DNA from: Lachnospiraceae bacterium | GTDB taxonomy: Bacteria; Bacillota; Clostridia; Lachnospirales; Lachnospiraceae | DNA: 64,000 nucleotides | Direction of reading: 5' to 3' | Assembly: GCA_016290905.1 (NCBI GenBank) | Contig: JAEEVO010000004.1 | Span: 1-64,000 of the forward strand | Shown here: positions 33,882 to 42,152 of the stretch, piece after piece | How the letters are laid out: the number at the start of each line of letters is the position of its first letter | Position numbering within the stretch: the stretch's first letter is position 1 | The notes under the pieces: generated by a model | Databases searched by the model: none | What the model saw: only the letters and a program-made list of their open reading frames with translations | Told to the model about the DNA's origin: nothing | Made by a program: the position numbers and the translations under genes

Positions 33882-35255
33882 TCATTCAACCTTGGGAAGC
33901 TTTGCAACGGATGCTGCGATCTCTTCGTCTGTAGGGATGTAGTCGCTCATCTCTTTGTCATTGTATTTCTGGTAAGCAACAAGATCAAAGTAACCTGTTC
34001 CGGTAAGACCGAATACGATGGTCTTCTCCTCACCGGTCTCCTTGCACTTTAATGCCTCGTCAATGGCAACTCTAATAGCATGTGCGCTCTCGGGAGCGGG
34101 AAGGATACCCTCAATCCTTGCGAACTGCTCTGCTGCCTCGAATACAGATGTCTGTTCTACACTTGTAGCCTCCATATAACCGTCATGGTAAAGCTGTGAA
34201 AGTGTGGTGCTCATGCCGTGGAAACGAAGTCCGCCTGCATGGTTTGCCGAAGGGATAAAGCTGCTGCCGAGTGTGTACATCTTTGCAAGAGGACAGATCA
34301 TACCGGTATCGCAGAAGTCGTATGCAAATGTACCACGTGTAAAGCTCGGGCAAGATGCAGGCTCAACAGCGATGATCCTGTAATCAGCCTCACCTCTTAA
34401 CTTCTCGCCCATGAAAGGAGCGATGAGTCCGCCTAGGTTAGATCCGCCGCCTGCGCAGCCGATGATGATGTCGGGCTTGATGCCGTACTTGTCAAGAGCT
34501 GTCTTGGTCTCAAGACCGATAACCGACTGATGAAGGAGTACCTGGTTAAGGACAGAACCGAGTACGTATCTGTATCCGGGATTCTTTGTAGCAACTTCAA
34601 CAGCCTCGGAGATAGCGCAGCCGAGTGAGCCGGTTGTTCCGGGATGCTCAGCCAGGATCTTCTTTCCTACTTCTGTAGTCTCTGAAGGTGAAGGAACAAC
34701 GGATGCACCGTAGGTCCTCATAACCTCACGTCTGAAAGGCTTCTGCTCATAGGAAACCTTAACCATATATACTTTACAATCAAGTCCGAAATATGCACAT
34801 GCCATGGAAAGTGCCGTTCCCCACTGACCTGCACCGGTCTCTGTGGTAACGCCCTTTAAGCCCTGCTTCTTTGCATAATAAGCCTGAGCTATTGCAGAAT
34901 TAAGCTTGTGGCTTCCGCTTGTATTGTTTCCTTCGAATTTGTAGTAGATCTTTGCGGGTGTCTGGAGCTTCTGCTCAAGGCAGTAAGCACGAACAAGGGG
35001 TGAAGGCCTGTACATCTTGTAAAAGCCTCTGATCTCCTCGGGGATCTCGATGAAAGGTGTTGTCTCATCAAGCTCCTGAGCAACGAGCTCCTCACAGAAT
35101 ATGGGAGTAAGCTCCTCAGCCGTAAGTGCCTTGTGTGTTCCCGGATGCATAAGGGGTGCGGGCTTAACCTTCATATCCGCTCTCAAATTGTACCAAGCCT
35201 TGGGCATCTCATCTTCTGTTAAATAAATCTTGTAGGGTACTTCTGTTTTTGACAT
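33882..35255 (-). CDS. trpB: TrpB2-type tryptophan synthase beta chain
   Basis: A PLP enzyme making tryptophan from indole and serine. The 457-residue length, the N-terminal YLTEDEMPKAWYNLRADM and the insert before the PLP lysine (NTSGSHKLNSAIAQAYY) mark the TrpB2 subgroup, which does not depend on TrpA. GCAGGGSNLGGL is the phosphate loop. No other trp genes are nearby, so it may salvage indole, for example of gut origin. A Trp T-box lies upstream. Confidence 0.93.
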   Translation of the reverse strand: MSKTEVPYKIYLTEDEMPKAWYNLRADMKVKPAPLMHPGTHKALTAEELTPIFCEELVAQELDETTPFIEIPEEIRGFYKMYRPSPLVRAYCLEQKLQTPAKIYYKFEGNNTSGSHKLNSAIAQAYYAKKQGLKGVTTETGAGQWGTALSMACAYFGLDCKVYMVKVSYEQKPFRREVMRTYGASVVPSPSETTEVGKKILAEHPGTTGSLGCAISEAVEVATKNPGYRYVLGSVLNQVLLHQSVIGLETKTALDKYGIKPDIIIGCAGGGSNLGGLIAPFMGEKLRGEADYRIIAVEPASCPSFTRGTFAYDFCDTGMICPLAKMYTLGSSFIPSANHAGGLRFHGMSTTLSQLYHDGYMEATSVEQTSVFEAAEQFARIEGILPAPESAHAIRVAIDEALKCKETGEEKTIVFGLTGTGYFDLVAYQKYNDKEMSDYIPTDEEIAASVAKLPKVE

Positions 35256-35366
35256 TTGTTTGTCCTCCTGTTGTTTTTCTTTTTGGGACCTTTTTATTTT
35301 CGTCTGATTACTGTACTATTCTATACTTATTTACAACAAAATTTTCCCACATGGTTGTAAATAAAA

Positions 35367-35414
35367 GATTCTTCGCTTCGCTCAGAATGACATATGGCTT
35401 CGCTCAGAATGACA
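35367..35414. repeat. GATTCTTCGCTTCGCTCAGAATGACA-type repeat, two units
   Basis: GCTTCGCTCAGAATGACAT occurs twice in tandem. Related units are at 51562-51632 and 59485-59508. This type of short dispersed element is common in many bacterial genomes. It lies in the trpB leader between the T-box terminator and the start codon. Confidence 0.75.
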
Positions 35415-35441
35415 TTTTGAAATATGTACTCCTGCCGACAG

Positions 35442-35780
35442 AAAATAAAAAGTCCCAACAGTAGTTACTGCTGGGACAGGTAAATTCATAAAACCTGCGG
35501 TGCCACCCGGCTTGGTGTAATAACACCCTCTCGTCCATACACCGGTATGAATAATCCGATATAACATCTATCCGCGACCACGGATAAGCAGATCACATAC
35601 CATCATATGATGACTGTTTTTACGCAGAGTCCGCTGCGTCTCCCATACTCTGCACCCGATTGTAATTACCAAATGCATTTCCGTTCGCCCTCCAAAGTCC
35701 ATTCGTAATCGTTATCCCTGCCGCATTCCCACCATCTGCGGCTCTCTGTGAAGAATATTACCGAAAACTACTCCTCTTTT
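35442..35780 (-). promoter_or_regulatory. T-box riboswitch, tryptophan specifier
   Basis: The minus strand starts GAGGAGTAG (AGTA E-loop region) and carries GAATGGACTTTGGAG, where the specifier triplet UGG (35699-35701) is followed by A. The T-box consensus appears as GGGTGGCACCGCAGG (35494-35508), and the terminator stem GTCCCAGCAGTA/TACTGTTGGGAC ends in TTTTTATTTT. Uncharged tRNA-Trp should favour the antiterminator and turn on trpB. Confidence 0.93.
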
Positions 35781-35795
35781 TCAACGGTTTAGTTA

Positions 35796-35824
35796 ATTAA
35801 AGCACAGCTTTTCGATTTTGTCAA
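35796..35824 (-). promoter_or_regulatory. Promoter of the T-box/trpB transcript
   Basis: Minus-strand TTGACA (35819-35824), 17-base spacer, TTTAAT (35796-35801). Confidence 0.85.
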
Positions 35825-35849
35825 CATTTTTTTAATGTTTTTAAGCTTT

Positions 35850-36863
35850 TCAGGTCTCAAGAGTACTTATGACGTATGCCACATCCCTGATATGGTTTAC
35901 GGCATTATCGTTCGGGTAATAGAGATACAGCATGCACACTATACCGGTCGCATCATTTTTAAAGAAAAACTCAAGACGGTAGTCATTCCCGTCGGCCGGC
36001 TTGTATGTTGTCGAACAATAATCAAGCTTTTTCCCGCCGGGATAGGATATGGTTTCAACATCTATATCGCCGGTATTTGTAAGATTCCCGAGGATATTTT
36101 CTATGATAAGCTCTTCGATATCCTCAATATCAAACGAATCGGGATCCTTCTTCACTTTATCAAGATATGTCTCGTACTTAAAGTAGAACATATAGAAATT
36201 TTCCGGGAAATCAAGATTCTGCGGTGATATTGCATTCAGATAAAACTGATATCCGTTCACGTTATTGTTTGTCAGACGGCTCTTAACGTACTCATTGTTC
36301 CATTCCGAAGGCATATAAAACTTTACATGTCCGTCTGCTGCAAGATCGGTAACCGCTTCTTCATCATACACCTTTTCCGGATAGTATACACCTGCATACA
36401 TGGGAATCTGCTTTTTTAAGGTTCTTTCCATATGCTCGGCCTTAAGCTCAAACGAGCTGCCGGTCATACCTTTGACTTCGATGATCCCGTACACGGTAAC
36501 CTCATCCCCGGAACTCAACTGGCTCACAAGACCTTTTACCTGGGGCTCGGAGGAATCTATGGTTATGCTTTTCTCTTTACCGTACAGTGTAAACTCTTCC
36601 TTGTCGGACGAGATCGAGTTACCGTACACTATACCCGTGACTACGGCATAGGTCTCATCAAAAAGATCGTCAAAACGGCTCTTGTTTGACGCGAAAAAGT
36701 AACTCAGATAATCGGGTGTATACGAAATATACATGTGATCGTTGTCGAGACAGTACCTGAGCCTTGCCGTCCGTTCCGCGGCTCCTACGGAAATATTAAA
36801 AACAATTACAAGAACCGCGGAAAAGATCAGTATGAACTTTTTCAAAAACAATTTTGCTTTCAT
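35850..36863 (-). CDS. Secreted or anchored protein with OB-fold (tRNA_anti-like) region
   Basis: I chose ATG 36863 because AGGAGG lies nine bases upstream, in the last codons of the preceding gene; the tracked start (36911) lies inside that gene. The 337-residue product has an N-terminal membrane segment or signal (FLKKFILIFSAVLVIVFNIS). A middle region with YAVVTGIVYGNSIS, GDEVTVYGIIEVKGM resembles the extracytoplasmic OB-fold tRNA_anti-like domain. The C-terminal ~150 residues (MPSEWNNEYVKSRL...) are unassigned. Last gene of the AIM24-ExbB-ExbD operon. Confidence 0.7.
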   Translation of the reverse strand: MKAKLFLKKFILIFSAVLVIVFNISVGAAERTARLRYCLDNDHMYISYTPDYLSYFFASNKSRFDDLFDETYAVVTGIVYGNSISSDKEEFTLYGKEKSITIDSSEPQVKGLVSQLSSGDEVTVYGIIEVKGMTGSSFELKAEHMERTLKKQIPMYAGVYYPEKVYDEEAVTDLAADGHVKFYMPSEWNNEYVKSRLTNNNVNGYQFYLNAISPQNLDFPENFYMFYFKYETYLDKVKKDPDSFDIEDIEELIIENILGNLTNTGDIDVETISYPGGKKLDYCSTTYKPADGNDYRLEFFFKNDATGIVCMLYLYYPNDNAVNHIRDVAYVISTLET

Positions 36864-36867
36864 ACTC

Positions 36868-37386
36868 CTACTCCTCCTCTTCCGTTCTCTCGGTTCTGTA
36901 ATCCGTTTCATTGGCTTTAAGGTAATCTATCACGGACCTGTAGGTTTTTGCCTCCGCGTAGTTGTCAACTACAATAAAATCTTTTTCCTTCTCAATATCT
37001 GTCTCAAAAAACGCCGACAGCTCCTCAGGAGAAATTATGACATTCCCGTTGGCCGTTATCTTTTCACCTGAGCCGGACATATCCTCATCTCCGACAACTA
37101 TCCTTACTTCAACCTTTTCCGGAGGTTCCGGCGGTGTTTCCGTCGGCTCCGGGATATCCGTGATCTGCGGGATATCGGTCGGTTCGGGATTATTTATCTG
37201 CGTAGCCTTATCGTGCGCAGTCTTTGCATTTCCGATGGATTCTCCTATGGAACCCGAAAGATCTATGAAGGGCTTATCCGCATTTATAAGCTTAGGCATG
37301 TTCCATGACCAGAAAGCAGTAAGAAGAAGGAACATTATAAGCCCTGTTACGATCAGTTTTTTCTTCTTATTCGAGCCATTTTTCAT
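36868..37386 (-). CDS. Single-pass membrane protein of the ExbB/ExbD-like operon
   Basis: 172 residues with one N-terminal helix (LIVTGLIMFLLLTAFWSW) and a proline/threonine-rich stalk (EPTDIPQITDIPEPTETPPE). A C-terminal domain of about 75 residues (GNVIISPEELSAFF...FIVVDNYAEAKTYRSVIDYL) parallels the C-terminus of the next upstream gene product, suggesting a duplication. No known family was recognised. It overlaps the upstream gene by 20 bases and is followed within four bases by the OB-fold protein. Confidence 0.7.
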   Translation of the reverse strand: MKNGSNKKKKLIVTGLIMFLLLTAFWSWNMPKLINADKPFIDLSGSIGESIGNAKTAHDKATQINNPEPTDIPQITDIPEPTETPPEPPEKVEVRIVVGDEDMSGSGEKITANGNVIISPEELSAFFETDIEKEKDFIVVDNYAEAKTYRSVIDYLKANETDYRTERTEEEE

Positions 37387-37852
37387 TTTCTATACTGTAC
37401 CTTACTCCTTTTTTCTCCAGGATGGCTTTTATCTCACGGAACGCAGCAGCCGTGGAATAGTCATCGACTATAGTTACAAGAATATTGTTCTCAACTCTGT
37501 AATCAAGGTATTTTTCCAAAGCCTTCTGATCGGCTATCGCGTTTTCAACCCATATTTCATTTCCCCGAAGTACTACGCAGTTTTCTCTTATGATCGGCGT
37601 CTCCTCCTGCTCCGAAGCCTTCTTTTCGGATTCCGCACCGTCAGCATAATCGGGGCTTCCGCCGGTCTTGTTGTTAACCAGGTAATTTACAAGATATACT
37701 ATGGTGAATGCGATAACGATGAAAAGCAGTACAAATATCCCCTTCGGCATCCTCCTGATATACTGCTTTATGGACGGAAGGATAATAAGGAACAAGCCTA
37801 TAAGAAGCAAACCAAGAACAACTATCATGACAATAGCCGTTGTCCTGCTCAT
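37367..37852 (-). CDS. Two-helix membrane protein of the ExbB/ExbD-like operon
   Basis: 161 residues, with two transmembrane helices (about 7-27 and 39-61: AIVMIVVLGLLLIGLFLIIL, GIFVLLFIVIAFTIVYLVNYL), then an external domain, NCVVLRGNEIWVENAIAD...ILVTIVDDYSTAAAFREIKAIL. This has the same pattern as residues 115-165 of the adjacent 172-residue protein (a GN strand, a helix, and I-V-D-x-Y-x-A). It could be a partner recognised by the ExbD-like periplasmic domain; this is inference. Confidence 0.7.
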   Translation of the reverse strand: MSRTTAIVMIVVLGLLLIGLFLIILPSIKQYIRRMPKGIFVLLFIVIAFTIVYLVNYLVNNKTGGSPDYADGAESEKKASEQEETPIIRENCVVLRGNEIWVENAIADQKALEKYLDYRVENNILVTIVDDYSTAAAFREIKAILEKKGVRYSIENEKWLE

Positions 37853-37890
37853 ATATCTCCCTCCTTTCCGAAAAGCGATAACTTTTAAGC

Positions 37891-38439
37891 TTATCGCATA
37901 GAAATATTTGAATACTCACTCATCAGATCCTTAAACATGTCATAGATAGCTTCTTCATCCCTGTAAAGCATCTGCTCACTGTTCTCTGTACTAATGGAAA
38001 GAACCGCATGCGCGTTCTCATTATTCTGTATGACTTCTTCTATCATGCTCCTGCACTCGGCCCACGCGTTCTTTTCCGTACTCGGATTAAGATTTATCTC
38101 TTTTGGCGCATCCGCATTGATCATGACATATATGGTACGGAACTTTCTGTTTGCGGGATTATACCCGGCGTATACGGTTATAAGGTTAACATACTCGCTT
38201 ATCTCACCGTAAGCCTTCATCTGTTCCGTATATGTGGCGGTCTTTGCTTCCATTTCCGCCAATTTGGCATCTGCTTCGGAAACATACTGTTCGGCATCTG
38301 CGTATTTTTTGTCAGCTTCCGCATTATAACTGTCCCGTCCCACCAGTACAACTATGAGGACTATGAAAATGACATCCAAGAGAGGGGTCAGATCGATCAG
38401 AAGCTGTCCTATCGTCTTCGGTTTTTTATTTTTTCCCAT
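37891..38439 (-). CDS. ExbD/TolR-like protein
   Basis: 182 residues. The N-terminal LLIDLTPLLDVIFIVLIVVLV (about 13-33) matches the ExbD/TolR transmembrane helix, with the proton-carrying aspartate in PLLDVIF. A coiled coil (YADAEQYVSEADAKLAEME) and an external alpha/beta domain (TIYVMINADAPKEINLNP...) follow. In Gram-negative bacteria such proteins work with ExbB/TolQ to drive outer-membrane processes. This host has no outer membrane, so the driven partner must differ. It lies 17 bases after the ExbB-like gene. Confidence 0.82.
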   Translation of the reverse strand: MGKNKKPKTIGQLLIDLTPLLDVIFIVLIVVLVGRDSYNAEADKKYADAEQYVSEADAKLAEMEAKTATYTEQMKAYGEISEYVNLITVYAGYNPANRKFRTIYVMINADAPKEINLNPSTEKNAWAECRSMIEEVIQNNENAHAVLSISTENSEQMLYRDEEAIYDMFKDLMSEYSNISMR

Positions 38440-38456
38440 AATCAGCTTCCTCTGTT

Positions 38457-38987
38457 TTATTCTGCGGTATCAAGTATATGCTTATCCTTTGCCATCTGAT
38501 AATTCTGCTCGAAGATCTCAAAATACTGATCCATCTTGTTTACGGTCTTGCTTACCAGTATCGCATCCGCAAGCTTTAAAACGATTGCAGCCACAAGTCC
38601 CCAGAAGGTGGTCGACATGGACAGCGTCAGTGCCTCTTTCATCTTCTCTATATCGTCAAGCTGCTGGATAAGACCTGCCACCGTACCAAGGATACCCAGA
38701 AGCGGGAATATAGGTACTAACTGCCCGAAGGTCGAGTAAATGATCTGTATCTTATTGAACTCTTCCTTATACTCCAGAGTCTCCTCCCATGTATAGGCGT
38801 CGGGAGTCTTTTTTATACCGCCCGGGGTAAACTCCGTAGACCTGTTCTTCTTATGCTTTTCCGCTATCGTATTCTGAAGCTTTGTGATCTTCATGACAAC
38901 GTATGCAAATCCGGCGATGGTTATTATCGCCATCCCCAAAATGATCCCGTTAATTGATTTACCGATGATGATAGCCAGTGATTCCAT
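38457..38987 (-). CDS. MotA/TolQ/ExbB-family proton channel protein
   Basis: 176 residues. Three transmembrane helices: an N-terminal one (INGIILGMAIITIAGFAYVVM), and a pair around IFPLLGILGTVAGLIQQL and STTFWGLVAAIVLKLADAIL, which carry the conserved small and threonine residues of the ExbB/TolQ core. It lacks the long cytoplasmic stator insert of MotA and the long tail of ZorA. Immediately upstream of the ExbD-like gene and 23 bases after the AIM24 gene. Confidence 0.85.
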   Translation of the reverse strand: MESLAIIIGKSINGIILGMAIITIAGFAYVVMKITKLQNTIAEKHKKNRSTEFTPGGIKKTPDAYTWEETLEYKEEFNKIQIIYSTFGQLVPIFPLLGILGTVAGLIQQLDDIEKMKEALTLSMSTTFWGLVAAIVLKLADAILVSKTVNKMDQYFEIFEQNYQMAKDKHILDTAE

Positions 38988-39010
38988 ATGCTCTCCCTTT
39001 CTGCTTATAC

Positions 39011-39802
39011 TTATTCCTTTGGTATGTTTATTCCTTCATTGTCACGGACCGGTGCGATCAATATCCTGCCGGTGCCGGTGTATACATTTACAAGTCCTTC
39101 GCCCGAAGCAAGCGACCCTATCAGCGTGCTCGTCGTTTTCTCGACCGAAAAATCAAGCGTCGACGACCAAGCGATAGCCATATCCCCGTCAATCCTTATC
39201 ACGTCGTCCTCAATATCGGCAACGATCAGCTCATCGAAAGGCACAGGGCTTTCCAGAGCCACGATCCCTTCGCCCGTGAGCCTCGTATTGAAGATCCCTT
39301 CGTTACCGAAGATCAGCGAGGAGATGTTCTTCCTGCCGGAGATACCCAGCTCGACGGTATCATCACATGCAAGGAACATCCCGTCCTCTATGACAACATC
39401 GCTGTCCCACGATTTAAGGTCTATGAGCAGAATGTGATAAAACGTAGGCTCAAGTACCACATTCCCCCGTCCGGTATAATGGGGCTTTATGATGGTCTCC
39501 TTCGTGACACTGCTCTTTACGACCTTCTTTAGGAAATCTCCCGCTCCCTTGATATCTGTGGAAGCTTCGATATCACCCATCATTATCTGCATCTCGCCCG
39601 CCTGGACATAGGCTCCGAGATCCGGATCGATATCTATGACCAGCTGACGCTTTCGTACATTCATCTCGGAAGCAAAATACGCCTCCTGAGCTTTCTTCGG
39701 AGAAACGGAAATATCCCGCAAATACTCGATCACGGAGAAATGTCCCATCTTGTCTATTATCTTCCGCGACTCTGTCTCCGAAAGCAAATTTGTCCTTATC
39801 AT
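39011..39802 (-). CDS. AIM24-family protein
   Basis: 263 residues from ATG 39802, preceded by CGGAGG at seven bases; the tracked start at 39838 has no such site. The beta-rich protein has the AIM24 (TIGR00266-type) features: YVQAGEMQIMMGDIEASTD, GRGNVVLEPTFYHILLIDL, FGNEGIFNTRLTGEGIVALESP and a C-terminal EKTTSTLIGSLASGEG. AIM24 proteins are trimeric beta-prisms of unclear bacterial function. It heads the operon with the ExbB/ExbD-like pair. Confidence 0.85.
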   Translation of the reverse strand: MIRTNLLSETESRKIIDKMGHFSVIEYLRDISVSPKKAQEAYFASEMNVRKRQLVIDIDPDLGAYVQAGEMQIMMGDIEASTDIKGAGDFLKKVVKSSVTKETIIKPHYTGRGNVVLEPTFYHILLIDLKSWDSDVVIEDGMFLACDDTVELGISGRKNISSLIFGNEGIFNTRLTGEGIVALESPVPFDELIVADIEDDVIRIDGDMAIAWSSTLDFSVEKTTSTLIGSLASGEGLVNVYTGTGRILIAPVRDNEGINIPKE

Positions 39803-39848
39803 CCAAGGCCTCCGGATATTTTTGTAAGATTTTACCAACTACTTTGAA

Positions 39849-39877
39849 ATTTTACTACATTTCGATACTTTTGTAAA
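39849..39877 (-). promoter_or_regulatory. Promoter of the AIM24-ExbB-ExbD operon
   Basis: Minus-strand TTTACA (39872-39877), 17-base spacer, TAAAAT (39849-39854), 47 bases upstream of the AIM24 start. Confidence 0.7.
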
Positions 39878-39884
39878 GTACTGC

Positions 39885-39912
39885 TTGAAAAATATAAAAT
39901 CTATGTTAAAAT
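39885..39912 (+). promoter_or_regulatory. Promoter of the beta-helix gene
   Basis: Plus-strand TTGAAA (39885-39890), 16-base spacer, TAAAAT (39907-39912), back to back with the AIM24 promoter. Confidence 0.55.
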
Positions 39913-39987
39913 AAAGTTACTATTTAAATCAAAACAGGAGGTCAGGCAGAGGGATATCTTTCAAAAGATTTTTCTGCAAAAAAGAAC

Positions 39988-42111
39988 ATGAAAAAAATTC
40001 TTCGTTTATTACCTTTACTGGCACTGGTGATATGTTTTGTTGTATACTTTGAACCGGAAGACACATCTGCCGCTTCATATGCAAAAACCATCACCCTGAA
40101 GCTAAAGGACGGACAGGACGCCACAAACGAGATCCAGAACGCACTGGACGAGGCCGCAAAAACCGGTACCTCTAAAAAGCAGGTACTCGTATCTGTCCCC
40201 GCAGGAACCTACTACATAAGCCACACTCTTGTCATCGGCTCAAACACATGCTTACAGCTTGACAAGAAGACTTACATCAAGAAGAACCAGAAAGCAAAGG
40301 ATCCCATACTCCACATGCTCCACACAAAGCAGGGATCAAAAGGAAAATACGCAGATAACTCCAACATCACCGTTCAGGGCGGTGTCTGGGATACCGAGTT
40401 CATCCATTACAACGACAAGACAAGCGGCTCCATTTTCATGTTTGCCCATACCACAAAGCTTAAGATAATCGATGTAACCCTTCGCAACAGCTTCGGAACG
40501 CACCTTATCGAGCTCGGCGGTGTAAAGAACTGTACAATAAGCGGATGTACGCTTTACGGATTTAAGGCTCCCGATGCTGTAGAAAAGGAAGCCATCCAGC
40601 TGGATGTCTGCCATTCACAGTCGATCATCGACAGCGCAGCTCCTTATGACGATTCACCCTGTACCAACGTTACCATCACAAAATGTGAGATATACGACTA
40701 CTCCAGAGCCGTCGGTTCCCATATGATGGTCGAAGGTATCTATCATAAAAAGATCAAGATCACCAACAACAATTTCCACGACATAACAGAAGCCGCAGTT
40801 TACGGATATAATTACGCCGATGTAACCATCAAAGGAAACACCTTCAAAAACATCGGATGCGGCATACAGCTTAAGACCGACTCCGTCGCAAAGAACACCA
40901 TCCTCACAAGGAACAGCGGCGTTAAGGCCATGAGCGTTGCAAAAAACAAGTTTAAGCTTAAGATCATCGATAATACGATAACTCTTGCAAACGAGCTCTC
41001 CGACGACAAGATAAACAAAGGAACCTCAATGGGTATATTCATCTACGGCTCCGATGTATATCCGATGAAGGACGCGACCATTAAGGATAACAAGATCACC
41101 TGCAATTCCTCAGGGATATACTTAAGATATGTAAACGATACCGTAATATCCGGAAACTATGTGGACAGACACCAGAATGCATTCTCGGTTGACAAAACAA
41201 CATTTGCCGAGGATGCGATCAAGCTTCTCGATTCCAGCAATGCAGCGATCAGTTCAAACCACATCTCGACAAAGACTTCTCTTCTGTTTGAAAACGGTAT
41301 AGCACTCCGTGAAGGAAGCAAGAATGCAACAGTAAGCGGCAACGAGATCACGGCAACCGTTAAATCCGGCATAGGTATTTACGAATCAAGCTCGATCACG
41401 GGCGGTTCGGACAATACATTCCGTAAGGCAGGTCTTAACGGCATAACCATCAAGGATTCAAGCGTAAAGCTCAGCACCACTACGATATCCGATTCCTCAG
41501 AGCACGGCATTTCAATGACAAACTCCTCTACTCTGGAGCTTGATGACTGCAAGATCATAAACAGCGGCAGCAACGGCATCAACATTGCATCCGGCTGTAA
41601 GGTAACGATAAACAAAGGCGAGATCATATCAAGCGGCGGAAAAGGCGTAAATGTCATGGATTCCGGAAGCTTAAGCGCTACAGAGCTTTACGTCAGCAAG
41701 AGCACCGGAAAGGGCATCGATATCGGCGGCAACAGCACAAATGTGCTTAACGGCTGCAAGATCTTCAGCAACGGCGCAAACGGCGTCTTCGTTGACGGCA
41801 CCAACAGTGATACCACGATAAAGAACTGCAAGATATATGACAACTCCGGCAACGCTCTTCAGTTAAAGAACGGAAAAGTTCATGTAGACTCCAATGAATT
41901 TACCAACAACTGCCAAAAGGAAGCCGATGGTAAAGCAGTTATGGTATTTTCAGGTATAAAGGGCGAGATAACAAACAATACCTTCTCCAACCCCAACGTT
42001 AAGAGCGAGCTCTGGCTGTCCTCGGGCGTTTCTCTTTCTCCCATCCTCTCCACAATGAAGAGGGATAAATCGATAGGACTCAGGGATGCCGGCGGCAACT
42101 ACTACAAATAA
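39988..42111 (+). CDS. Secreted right-handed parallel beta-helix protein
   Basis: 707 residues: signal peptide (ILRLLPLLALVICFVVYF), then a pectate-lyase-like or NosD-like beta helix built from about 20-25-residue coils (NVTITKCEIYDYSR, KIKITNNNFHDITE, DVTIKGNTFKNIGC, TISDSSEHGISMTN, NGCKIFSNGANGVFVDG). Such folds usually belong to polysaccharide lyases, epimerases or adhesins; the catalytic residues cannot be identified by eye. The start has only a weak AAAAAAGAAC upstream, while AGGAGG lies 47 bases away without a usable start codon. Divergent from the AIM24 operon. Confidence 0.85.
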   Translation: MKKILRLLPLLALVICFVVYFEPEDTSAASYAKTITLKLKDGQDATNEIQNALDEAAKTGTSKKQVLVSVPAGTYYISHTLVIGSNTCLQLDKKTYIKKNQKAKDPILHMLHTKQGSKGKYADNSNITVQGGVWDTEFIHYNDKTSGSIFMFAHTTKLKIIDVTLRNSFGTHLIELGGVKNCTISGCTLYGFKAPDAVEKEAIQLDVCHSQSIIDSAAPYDDSPCTNVTITKCEIYDYSRAVGSHMMVEGIYHKKIKITNNNFHDITEAAVYGYNYADVTIKGNTFKNIGCGIQLKTDSVAKNTILTRNSGVKAMSVAKNKFKLKIIDNTITLANELSDDKINKGTSMGIFIYGSDVYPMKDATIKDNKITCNSSGIYLRYVNDTVISGNYVDRHQNAFSVDKTTFAEDAIKLLDSSNAAISSNHISTKTSLLFENGIALREGSKNATVSGNEITATVKSGIGIYESSSITGGSDNTFRKAGLNGITIKDSSVKLSTTTISDSSEHGISMTNSSTLELDDCKIINSGSNGINIASGCKVTINKGEIISSGGKGVNVMDSGSLSATELYVSKSTGKGIDIGGNSTNVLNGCKIFSNGANGVFVDGTNSDTTIKNCKIYDNSGNALQLKNGKVHVDSNEFTNNCQKEADGKAVMVFSGIKGEITNNTFSNPNVKSELWLSSGVSLSPILSTMKRDKSIGLRDAGGNYYK

Positions 42112-42119
42112 AAATTCAA

Positions 42120-42152
42120 GGCACAGCCACATAAGTGGTTGTGCCTCTTTTT
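42120..42152. terminator. Terminator between convergent genes
   Basis: GGCACAGCCAC-ATAA-GTGGTTGTGCC followed by TCTTTTTTATT on the plus strand. It ends the beta-helix transcript and reaches the stop codon of the convergent gene. Confidence 0.9.

Noticed and set aside
37891-38987. Zorya-type defence system (ZorA/ZorB)
   Set aside because: The channel protein lacks the long ZorA tail, the partner is ExbD-like without an OmpA-type domain, and no ZorC/D/E-like helicase or nuclease genes are adjacent.
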